From contig NZ_CP113056.1 of NCBI RefSeq assembly GCF_026625645.1, forward strand, positions 558,001 to 622,000: DNA of 64,000 bases, in the 5' to 3' direction. Positions 56,958 through 64,000 of the stretch are shown here, piece by piece. Under the pieces are notes generated by a model, which saw nothing but the letters and a program-made list of their open reading frames with translations, was not told the DNA's origin and did no database searches. The position numbers were made by a program, and so were the translations under genes. How positions within the stretch are numbered: the stretch's first letter is position 1; each line of letters begins with the position of its first letter. The DNA comes from Ancylobacter sp. SL191 (GTDB taxonomy: Bacteria; Pseudomonadota; Alphaproteobacteria; Rhizobiales; Xanthobacteraceae).

Positions 56958-58076
56958 ATGAAGAAGAAACCCGCTATTGTGCTCGCAGGGGTTCTGACCG
57001 TGGCAATAGGGGCCGCCGGCGGCGCCGCGTTGTCCCTTTGCGCGCCGAAAGCGGCTGTCGTGAGCGATCCGAGGCAGGCCGCGCCGATCGTCAGACTGGC
57101 GACAGCCGCTCCGGCAACCAGCTCCGAGCGCGCCTTCACGGGCATCATCGGAGCGAGGGTGCAGAGCAATCTCGGCTTTCGCGTTCCCGGCAAGATCGTG
57201 GAGCGGCTCGTCGATGCCGGTCAGCAGGTCAAGGCGGGTGAGCCATTGATGCGCATCGACGAAGCCGATCTGCGTCTCGCCTTGACCGCCCGGCGCAACG
57301 CGGTCGCCGCCGCCCGCGCGGTGTTTGTGCAGGCGAGCGCGGATGAAAAGCGCTATGCGGCCTTGGTCAAAGGTGGGCTAGCGGCGACCCCGCAACGCTA
57401 CGAACAGGCCAAGGCGGCGCTGGATACGGCGGAGGCTCAGCTGGCTTCCGCGCAAGCAGAAGCAGAGGTGGCCGAGAACGAGGCGACCTATTCCACGCTG
57501 GTGGCCGGCGCCGACGGGACGGTGGTGGCAACGCTCGGCGATCCCGGACAGGTCGTCGCGGCCGGACAGACGGTGGTGCAACTGGCCCATGCCGGCCCCC
57601 GCGAGGCGGTGGTCGCGCTCCCAGAGACGATCCGTCCGGCCCTGGGCTCCCAAGCCGAAGCAAGCGTCTATGGAAGCGACGGGCAACAGGGCAAGGCGCG
57701 CTTGCGGCAGATTTCCGATGCCGCCGATGCCCAGACCCGGACCTATGAGGCCCGGTATGTCCTTGATGGCGATGCTGCCTCAGCCCCGCTTGGCTCGACG
57801 GTCACGATCAAACTCACCAATGGCGAGAGACAATCGGAGGTCACGGTTCCCATCGGCGCGGTGCTGGACGATGGCAGTCGCACGGGAGTTTGGGCTCTCG
57901 ACCGTCAGTCGTCGACCGTCCACTTCCTTCCCATCGAGATCAAGCGGCTGGGAGGGGAAACCGCTGTGGTGACAGGCGTCCCGCTGGGGCAGGAGATCGT
58001 CGCCCTCGGCGCTCATCTGCTGAAGGATGGCGCAACCGTCCGAACCAGCGCACGCGCAGAGGCGGCGAGCCGATGA
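56958..58076 (+). CDS. RND efflux periplasmic adaptor
   Basis: 372 aa. N-terminal anchor (KKKPAIVLAGVLTVAIGAAGG, possibly a lipid-modified Cys at ~28), lipoyl halves (NLGFRVPGKIVERLVDAGQQVKAGEPLMRID; YSTLVAGADGTVVATLGDPGQVV) around a short coiled coil, and barrel domain. Partner of the RND pump that follows with a 4-bp overlap. Controlled by the divergent TetR. Confidence 0.92.
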   Translation: MKKKPAIVLAGVLTVAIGAAGGAALSLCAPKAAVVSDPRQAAPIVRLATAAPATSSERAFTGIIGARVQSNLGFRVPGKIVERLVDAGQQVKAGEPLMRIDEADLRLALTARRNAVAAARAVFVQASADEKRYAALVKGGLAATPQRYEQAKAALDTAEAQLASAQAEAEVAENEATYSTLVAGADGTVVATLGDPGQVVAAGQTVVQLAHAGPREAVVALPETIRPALGSQAEASVYGSDGQQGKARLRQISDAADAQTRTYEARYVLDGDAASAPLGSTVTIKLTNGERQSEVTVPIGAVLDDGSRTGVWALDRQSSTVHFLPIEIKRLGGETAVVTGVPLGQEIVALGAHLLKDGATVRTSARAEAASR

Positions 58077-61000
58077 GCTTCAATCTTTCGGCGATTGCGG
58101 TTCGCGAGCGCGCCGTCACCCTGTTCTTCATTGTTCTTCTGGCGGCTGCGGGCGTCTACGCCTTCGTCAAGCTCGGCCGCGCGGAGGATCCCTCCTTCAC
58201 CATCAAAACCCTGACGGTGACCGTGGCATGGCCCGGTGCGACCGCGCGCGAGATGCAGGATCTTGTCGCGGAGCCGCTTGAGAAGCGCATCCAGGAACTG
58301 ACCTGGTACGACCGTGTCGAGACCATAGCGCGCCCCGGTTTCGCCTATCTGACGGTCACGCTGCGGGACAGTACGCCCCCTTCGGCCGTCGAGGAGGAGT
58401 TCTATCAGGCCCGCAAGAAACTGGGAGATGAGGCCCGCAACCTGCCGCCCGGCGTACTCGGTCCCTTCGTCAACGACGAATTTTCTGATGTGAGCTTCGG
58501 TCTTTATGCGCTGAAGGCCAAGGGTATGCCGATGCGTGAGCTGGCTCGGCAGGCCGAAGTGATCCGTCAGGATCTTCTGCATGTGCCGGGCGTCAAGAAG
58601 ATCAATATTCTTGGAGAACGTCCCGAGCAGATCTTCGTGGAATTCTCCTATGCCAAGCTCGCAACGCTTGGCGTATCGGCCCAGGACATTGCCAGCGCCC
58701 TTCAGCGCCAAAACACCGTCACACCCGCGGGCTCGATCGATACCCGGGGCCCGCAGGTCTTTATCCGCTTCGACGGCGCCTATGACAGCATCGAGGCAAT
58801 TGCCGACACGCCGATCGTCGCCGGCGGACGAACGCTCAAACTGTCCGATGTGGCGGAGGTCCGGCGCGGATATCAGGATCCGGAAACATACATCATCCGC
58901 CATGAGGGGGAGCCCGCCATCATGCTTGCGGCGGTGATGCAGCAGGGCTGGAACGGGCTGGATCTCGGCAAGGCGCTGGAAGCGCGCTCCAGCGCGATCG
59001 CCGAGACGCTGCCGCTGGGCATGACACTCAGCAAAGTCAGCGATCAGGCCGTCAACATCGACGCCGCGGTCGGCGAGTTCATGCTGAAATTCGCGATGGC
59101 GCTCGGTGTCGTCCTGTTCGTCAGCCTGATCAGCCTGGGCTGGCGCGTTGGCATCGTCGTGGCGCTTGCTGTGCCGCTGACGCTTGCCGTCGTCTTCCTC
59201 ATCATGCTGGAGACTGGCCGGTTCTTCGACCGGATCACGCTCGGCGCGCTGATCCTGGCGCTTGGCCTTCTCGTCGATGACGCCATCATCGCCATCGAGG
59301 TCATGGTGGTGAAGATGGAAGAGGGCATGGACCGTATTCAGGCGGCCGCCTACGCCTGGAGCCATACGGCAGCGCCCATGCTGTCCGGTACGCTCATAAC
59401 GATCATCGGCCTCATGCCGGTTGGTTTCGCCAGCTCGAGCGCGGGCGAATATGCCGGCAACATCTTCTGGGTGGTGGGTTTCGCGCTGATCGTGTCTTGG
59501 ATCGTGGCCGTGGTTTTCACCCCCTATCTGGGGGTCAAGATGCTGCCGGCCATCAAGCCGATCGAGGGTGGCCATCATGCCATCTACGCCACGCCGAACT
59601 ACCGGCGCCTGCGCGGCGTGATCAAATTCACCGTGCGTCACAAGTTCATGACCTGCACCGTCGTGGCCGTCGCCATGGCATTCTCCGTCCTTGGGATGGG
59701 GGCGATGAAACAGCAGTTCTTCCCGACCTCGGATCGCCCCGAGGTGCTGGTCGAGGTGCGCATGCCGGAAGGCACCAGCATCGAGGTGACGACGGCCGCG
59801 GTGGAGAAGATCGAGCGATGGCTGATGGACCAGCCGGAGGCGACCATCGTCACCAGCTATATCGGCCAAGGCGCTCCGCGTTTCTTCTTCGCCATGGCGC
59901 CGGAACTGCCGGACCCGGCCTTTGCCAAGATCGTCGCGCTGACCCCCGACGCCGTGGCGCGCGAGACACTGAAGCATCGGCTTCGCGCTGCGATATCGGA
60001 AGGCCTGGCCCCCGAAGCCTTCATTCGCGTCACGCAGCTCGTCTTCGGACCCTACACCCCGTTTCCGGTCGAATTCCGCATCATGGGTCCTGACCCGGCG
60101 GAGTTGTACCGTATCTCCGGGGAAGCCCTCGACATCATGAAAGCCATTCCGGATGTGCGGCAGGCAAACCGGGACTGGGGCAATCGCTCGCCTGTTCTGC
60201 GCTATATACCCGATCAGGACCGACTCAATCTGATCGGCCTGTCGCCCGCCGAGGCCGCGCAGCAGATGCAGTTGCTGCTGACCGGCATCCCCGTCACTCA
60301 GGTTCGCGAAAACATCCGCAACGTGCCTGTGGTGGCCCGCAGCGCCGGCGACAATCGGCTCGATCCCGCTCGGCTCGCGGACTTCTCGCTGATGAGCCGG
60401 GACGGCCGCCAGGTGCCCCTGGACCAGATCGGTCGCTCGGAAATCCGGTTCGAGGAGCCGATCCTGAAGCGTCGCGATCGCACCCCGATCATCACGGTCC
60501 GCGCCGACATCAACGAGGCGACCCAGCCGCCGGAGGTTTCGCGGCAGGTGATGAAGGCGCTGCAGCCGCTGATCGCCGCGCTGCCGGTCGGATACCGCAT
60601 CGAGATGGCCGGAAACATCGAGGAATCGGTGAAGGCCAATGTCGCGCTGGCGAGGATTTTCCCCGCGATGATCGCCGCCATGCTGATCGTCATCATCCTG
60701 CAGGTTCGCAGCCTGTCGACGATGACCATGGTGATGTTGACGGCACCGCTCGGTCTTGCCGGCGTGGTTCCGACGTTGCTCCTCTTCAATCAACCCTTCG
60801 GCTTCAATGCGATCCTCGGGCTGATCGGGCTGGCCGGAATCCTGATGCGCAACACCTTGATCCTGACGGAGCAGATCAAGGAAAACAAAGCCGCCGGGTT
60901 GGACGACTATCATGCCGTGATCGAAGCGACGGTCCAGAGGACGCGCCCGGTTATTCTGACCGCACTGGCGGCCGTGCTCGCCTTCATTCCCCTCACGCAT

Positions 61001-61237
61001 TCGGTGTTCTGGGGGTCGATGGCCTATACGCTGATCGGCGGTACGGCGGTGGGCACGGTGCTGATCCTGCTCTTTCTGCCCGCGCTCTATGCTGCGTGGT
61101 TCGGCATCAAGGCGACGGCAGATGAACCCATGATGCACGGCGGGCCGCTGAACGTGCCAACGATCCCGCCGTCCGATGGAGCGCCTGTTCCGTCGGTTGT
61201 CCCACCGATTGCCGCCTGCGCCCCCGACCGCAGCTGA
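58073..61237 (+). CDS. RND efflux pump, inner-membrane transporter (AcrB/MexF type)
   Basis: 1054 aa from ATG 58073, overlapping the adaptor stop by 4 bp. Twelve helices with two large periplasmic loops. The proton-relay Asp pair is kept in ALGLLVDDAIIAIEVMV (~401). The early loop (EDPSFTIKTLTVTVAWPGA) and GSI-DTRGP region place it in the hydrophobe/amphiphile group. No outer-membrane factor gene follows, so it borrows one. Together with TetR it would remove toxic substrates or products of the island enzymes. Confidence 0.95.
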   Translation: MSFNLSAIAVRERAVTLFFIVLLAAAGVYAFVKLGRAEDPSFTIKTLTVTVAWPGATAREMQDLVAEPLEKRIQELTWYDRVETIARPGFAYLTVTLRDSTPPSAVEEEFYQARKKLGDEARNLPPGVLGPFVNDEFSDVSFGLYALKAKGMPMRELARQAEVIRQDLLHVPGVKKINILGERPEQIFVEFSYAKLATLGVSAQDIASALQRQNTVTPAGSIDTRGPQVFIRFDGAYDSIEAIADTPIVAGGRTLKLSDVAEVRRGYQDPETYIIRHEGEPAIMLAAVMQQGWNGLDLGKALEARSSAIAETLPLGMTLSKVSDQAVNIDAAVGEFMLKFAMALGVVLFVSLISLGWRVGIVVALAVPLTLAVVFLIMLETGRFFDRITLGALILALGLLVDDAIIAIEVMVVKMEEGMDRIQAAAYAWSHTAAPMLSGTLITIIGLMPVGFASSSAGEYAGNIFWVVGFALIVSWIVAVVFTPYLGVKMLPAIKPIEGGHHAIYATPNYRRLRGVIKFTVRHKFMTCTVVAVAMAFSVLGMGAMKQQFFPTSDRPEVLVEVRMPEGTSIEVTTAAVEKIERWLMDQPEATIVTSYIGQGAPRFFFAMAPELPDPAFAKIVALTPDAVARETLKHRLRAAISEGLAPEAFIRVTQLVFGPYTPFPVEFRIMGPDPAELYRISGEALDIMKAIPDVRQANRDWGNRSPVLRYIPDQDRLNLIGLSPAEAAQQMQLLLTGIPVTQVRENIRNVPVVARSAGDNRLDPARLADFSLMSRDGRQVPLDQIGRSEIRFEEPILKRRDRTPIITVRADINEATQPPEVSRQVMKALQPLIAALPVGYRIEMAGNIEESVKANVALARIFPAMIAAMLIVIILQVRSLSTMTMVMLTAPLGLAGVVPTLLLFNQPFGFNAILGLIGLAGILMRNTLILTEQIKENKAAGLDDYHAVIEATVQRTRPVILTALAAVLAFIPLTHSVFWGSMAYTLIGGTAVGTVLILLFLPALYAAWFGIKATADEPMMHGGPLNVPTIPPSDGAPVPSVVPPIAACAPDRS

Positions 61238-61389
61238 CGGAGGGAGTGCAGGCGGCCTGCGGTCGCGACGAGGGCGATGCGGGTCTTGATCAGTCGACGA
61301 GCGTCGGGTCTCCAACCGACCAGGGGAGGCCATCGCCGCGATCAAGTGTGCGGAGCAGCGCCATATCAACCGCTCGCGGATGGCAGCAA

Positions 61390-61545
61390 AGAGCTCCTGC
61401 CAACCGACCCCATCGCCGCCAAGGCGCTCTACCTGATGCGCGCGCCCGGCACGTCGAGCAAGAGCCGCCGGGTCGCAATATTCGTCGAGCGCGTCGTCGC
61501 GGAACTTGGGACGCTGCGGGGCTTCCGACTGGCGACCGGTTCACG
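61390..61545 (+). pseudogene. Possible LysR C-terminal remnant
   Basis: The frame at 61277-61564 contains ELLPTDPIAAKALYLMRAP and then KSRRVAIFVERVVAEL, a pattern like the last strand and helix of LysR ligand domains. No DNA-binding part is present. Weak, short match. The flanking 61238-61390 holds nothing else that I recognise. Confidence 0.4.
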
Positions 61546-61629
61546 GCGGCCTCGACCTCAATAGCGAACGAAGGCGTTCAGCGTCTCTATCTCCTGGGTC
61601 TCAGGCTCGCCTACGCCAAAGCCCATACC

Positions 61630-61975
61630 CATCCCGAACTGCGTGAGCGAACGGTCTGGGGGGTGTTCGAGACAGAGGGGGTGAGACTCGTTCCCTATCG
61701 CGGCCGATTCGATGGCTTCCATGCCGGGCCGGCCTCGTGTCCAAGACCTGCCTCGTTCGCTTCGATAACAACCGCTACTCCGTCGCGGCAAGTGCGTGGG
61801 GTGACCTGTTAAGACCCGTACCTATGGCGAGCGGATCGAGCCCGCCAGGATGGCAGGCCCGTAGGCGAGCCACCCCGCTGCTTCGGGCGCGATCAGACAA
61901 TCTATGATCCCTGGCACTATGTTCCTGTCCTGGCGAGGAAGCCTGGCGCTTTGCGCACTGGGGCGCCGTCATCTC
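61630..61975 (+). pseudogene. IS21-family transposase (istA) remnant with frameshifts
   Basis: Three consecutive pieces in changing frames match the C-terminal part of IstA: RTVWGVFETEGVRLVPYRG with FDGFHA (to ~61724), then SKTCLVRFDNNRYSVAASA (61740-61796), then CFGRDQTIYDPWHYVPVLA with RKPGALRTGAP (~61885-61971). At least two frameshifts separate them. istB and the terminal repeats are absent. It marks an old insertion at the right end of the island. From 61976 to 62197 I see no further gene. Confidence 0.75.
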
Positions 61976-62197
61976 GTCAACAAGCTCGAAGCCGAGGCCT
62001 GCGCTGGCCGGCAGGGTCGCATGGCCGCGCCGTCATCGATCATCTGGAACGCCGGGGAGTATCACCGCGATCATCTGCGTGCGCTCGCTCAGCGAGTCGA
62101 GGTGGTGGGCAAGTCGGAGATTCGGCCGATGGGGAACAACTCGGATCTACTGCGCATGCTTGCTGCCGCATCAAGCGTAGGAGCGGCGGCGAACGGC

Positions 62198-62231
62198 GTT
62201 CGCAGTTTTGTACCGAAGTGGCGCGCCCGAA
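62198..62231 (-). repeat. Right att repeat, overlapping the tRNA-Arg 3' end
   Basis: 34 bp identical to 38983-39016. Bases 62219-62231 are the last 13 nt of tRNA-Arg including CCA; 62198-62218 are the flank. Confidence 0.85.
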
Positions 62232-62295
62232 AGGATTCGAACCTCTGACCCCCAGATTCGTAGTCTGGTGCTCTATCCAGCTGAGCTACGGGCGC
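62219..62295 (-). tRNA. tRNA-Arg (anticodon ACG)
   Basis: 77 nt including an encoded CCA. The acceptor stem GCGCCCG/CGGGCGC, D stem GCTC/GAGC, anticodon stem CCAGA/TCTGG with loop CTACGAA, and T stem with loop TTCGAAT all form. It reads CGN arginine codons. It serves as the integration target of the island on its 3' side. Confidence 0.97.
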
Positions 62296-62410
62296 CCGGC
62301 TTCCCGGAGGAAGCGTCTCGCGGCAGGTTTGCTGCGGCGAGGGCCCGTCTGCTAACCCGTTTCGTCGGAGGATGCAAGACGTCTCGGCGACATACGCGCT
62401 TGTCCACAGC

Positions 62411-63751
62411 TTAGCGGATCGCGACGGGCAGATTGGCGGTGGCGGCGGCGCCGCGGCCGTCGAGCACCTCGACGAACAGGCGGTAATGGCCGGCCGGGAG
62501 GTTGCCGATGCGCGCGCCGGTGGGGCCGGCGGCGCTGACGGCCTCAGGATAAGCCTTTGGCAGATCTTCCTTATCGCCACCAATGCCGCGCACGGCGCTC
62601 TCCGCCATGACAGTCCAGCGGACGTCCAGCGGGTCACCATCGGGGTCGATCGCATCGAGGGTCACGGCGCCCCCTTCCGGCCCCCAATCGGCGAAGGGGG
62701 CGCTGGGATTGCCGGCGACGCGGAGCGTGGCGATGCGGGGGGCGTGGTTGCCGCCCGGCGCTGGGGCGCCCCAGGATTCCGCCATGGATTCAAGGGGTTC
62801 GGTCCATTCGCCTGACGGCAGGAACAGGCTGTGGAAGGTCGGCGTCACCTCCTGCTTCTGCCCCCAGAGAAACGTGATCGCGCCGGCCTGCTGATCGGCT
62901 AACGCCTTGAGATAGCGCCGGAATTGGATCGCCTTCTGGGTCGAGGAGGGCTCGAACGGGGCGCCCCAGGGGGTGGTCGCGGCCTGCCATTGGCCCAGCG
63001 CCCCCATCTCGGCGATGACGATGGGGCCGGTCCAGCCCTGCTCCCGCGCCCGCGTTGCGACGGAAAAAAGCGCGTCGCCATAAGAGTTTATGCCGAGCAC
63101 GTCGATGCTCGGGGCGGCGTTGCGCAGCGCCGCCGCCTTGTCGTTACCGACTTCGGCGAGCACCGCCATGGTCGGGTGATCCGGGTCCACGCCCTTGACC
63201 ATGCTCGCGATTTTCTCGATCTCCGGCCAGACCGGGGCAGGATCGGCCAGATCCACCTCGACCTCGTTGCCGATGCCCCACATCAGCAGCGCCGGATGAT
63301 TTTTGTATTTATTCACAATAGCTTGCAGCTCATTCCGCTGGCGGGCGACAAACACCGGGTCGCCATAATCGGCGCCCTGCCGGGGCTGGCCGACCCAGAG
63401 GCCGACAATGACCTTCAGCCCCGCCTTCTCAGCCTCATCCAGCAACGCGCCGGGGTCGCCGCCATAGGAGCGAATGGTCGTCGCACCCAATGATTTCAAC
63501 AGGTTGAGCCGCCCCTCCCCGGCCGCGCCGCGCACCGCGAAGGGCGCGCCGTCGACGCGAATCTCCGCCCCCGCGACAGTCACCTCGGCGGCCTCAGCGG
63601 CGTGGAGTGTCAGTGCAGTGAGGTGGACGATCAGGCCAAAGAGGACAAGCGGACGACCAATGAGACCAAGCCGGCGCCGACCGATCGACGCCCCGCCCGG
63701 CCCCTCGGCCGGAGCACGCCCCCGCGCCTCGTCCCCCCGCCGCTCAGCCAT
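62411..63751 (-). CDS. Membrane-anchored glycoside-hydrolase-like protein (GH2-type TIM barrel)
   Basis: About 446 aa from ATG 63751, overlapping the kinase stop by 8 bp. An N-terminal hydrophobic segment (RPLVLFGLIVHLTALTLHA) is followed by a catalytic barrel (LKSLGATTIRSYGGDP; acid Glu in HPALLMWGIGNEVEV; nucleophile candidate Glu in PIVIAEMGALG) and a C-terminal Ig/cadherin-like domain (LDAIDPDGDPLDVRW). Probably an exported glycan-processing enzyme; the substrate is unknown. Linked to a sensor kinase upstream. Confidence 0.78.
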   Translation of the reverse strand: MAERRGDEARGRAPAEGPGGASIGRRRLGLIGRPLVLFGLIVHLTALTLHAAEAAEVTVAGAEIRVDGAPFAVRGAAGEGRLNLLKSLGATTIRSYGGDPGALLDEAEKAGLKVIVGLWVGQPRQGADYGDPVFVARQRNELQAIVNKYKNHPALLMWGIGNEVEVDLADPAPVWPEIEKIASMVKGVDPDHPTMAVLAEVGNDKAAALRNAAPSIDVLGINSYGDALFSVATRAREQGWTGPIVIAEMGALGQWQAATTPWGAPFEPSSTQKAIQFRRYLKALADQQAGAITFLWGQKQEVTPTFHSLFLPSGEWTEPLESMAESWGAPAPGGNHAPRIATLRVAGNPSAPFADWGPEGGAVTLDAIDPDGDPLDVRWTVMAESAVRGIGGDKEDLPKAYPEAVSAAGPTGARIGNLPAGHYRLFVEVLDGRGAAATANLPVAIR

Positions 63752-64000
63752 GCGACCGGGCGGCGCGGTGGGCTTCGAGGTCGACCGGCCGGTCGGGCAC
63801 GCGAAGCTGGAAGGTCGCCCCGATCGTGCCGGGCACGAGCTGGATGCCGCCGCCATGGGCCTGCATCAGCTCGGCGGCGATGGCGAGGCCGAGGCCGGTG
63901 CCGCCGCGCCGGGCGGAGCCCTGGAACGGCTCGAACAGATGCGCCTGCGCCCGCTCGGGCACGCCGGGGCCGGTGTCGGCCACCTCGATAATGGCGACGA
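63744..64000 (-). CDS. Sensor histidine kinase, C-terminal end (partial)
   Basis: Only the last ~85 residues are present; the gene continues beyond the right edge. ATPase-domain boxes IEVADTGPGVP, FEPFQGSARRGGTGLGLAIA and HGGGIQL are seen. The stop overlaps the start of the glycoside-hydrolase-like gene by 8 bp. Confidence 0.88.
   Translation of the reverse strand, partial: VAIIEVADTGPGVPERAQAHLFEPFQGSARRGGTGLGLAIAAELMQAHGGGIQLVPGTIGATFQLRVPDRPVDLEAHRAARSHG

Larger units (their letters stand above)
38983..62231. mobile_element. Genomic island integrated at tRNA-Arg(ACG)
   Basis: A 23.2-kb segment bounded by 34-bp perfect direct repeats (38983-39016 and 62198-62231). The right copy covers the 3' end of an intact tRNA-Arg gene, the classic target of tyrosine integrases. 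Inside the left end lie an AT-rich stretch and an integrase C-terminal remnant; inside the right end lies a broken IS21 istA. The cargo is metabolic and efflux genes. No intact integrase, relaxase or conjugation gene is visible, so the island is probably fixed. Confidence 0.8.

Overview
The window is GC-rich DNA with almost no non-coding space. It carries glnII with a divergent gstI-like gene, a rhizobial-type glpDSTPQUVK glycerol operon, and OmpR-type two-component genes. This points to an alphaproteobacterium of the Hyphomicrobiales. A Xanthobacteraceae-like member (Ancylobacter/Starkeya type) is my best guess, but there is no rRNA here to confirm it.

Left part, 1-38937, looks like chromosomal backbone. 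A minus-strand operon (7478 to 1) encodes an ABC exporter-like protein with a broken ATPase site, a lone cyclic-nucleotide-binding domain, a membrane/[2Fe-2S]/class III cyclase-like protein that lacks several catalytic residues, and an oligopeptide-type ABC importer (fused ATPases plus binding protein). Next come a secreted polysaccharide lyase-like protein, a nucleotide-sugar dehydrogenase, a two-component pair divergent from macAB, an SHMT-like enzyme with an (R)-amine-transaminase-like partner, an L,D-transpeptidase-like protein, hsp20-lon, a cardiolipin synthase, glnII/gstI with a sigma-54 promoter, a glutaminase, the glycerol uptake operon, and creatinase with a LysR regulator.

Middle part, 38983-62231, is a genomic island of about 23.2 kb that I infer from the sequence. 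A 34-bp direct repeat lies at 38983-39016 and again at 62198-62231, where it overlaps the 3' end of a tRNA-Arg(ACG) gene. Just inside the left copy are a very AT-rich stretch and the C-terminal remnant of a tyrosine integrase. Just inside the right copy is a broken IS21-type istA. The cargo is two isoquinoline-oxidoreductase-like (IorAB) molybdenum hydroxylases, a cytochrome c, a secreted CMD-CMD-cupin fusion, a flavin amine oxidase, a RibD-like reductase, a zinc alcohol dehydrogenase, an MFS exporter, a cyclophilin-like protein, a LysR regulator, an alpha/beta hydrolase, a flavodoxin-like protein, and a TetR-controlled RND efflux pair. Six copies of ATGA-N7-TCAT, the LysR T-N11-A form, stand in front of six cargo transcription units and probably define one regulon.

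Right part, 62219-64000, returns to backbone: tRNA-Arg, a membrane-anchored glycoside-hydrolase-like protein, and the end of a sensor kinase.

Most notable points: the pseudo-ABC/pseudo-cyclase redox cassette, the tRNA-Arg island with its internal LysR regulon, a one-base frame discrepancy in a G7 tract at the glpD/glpS junction, and the glnII/gstI control region.
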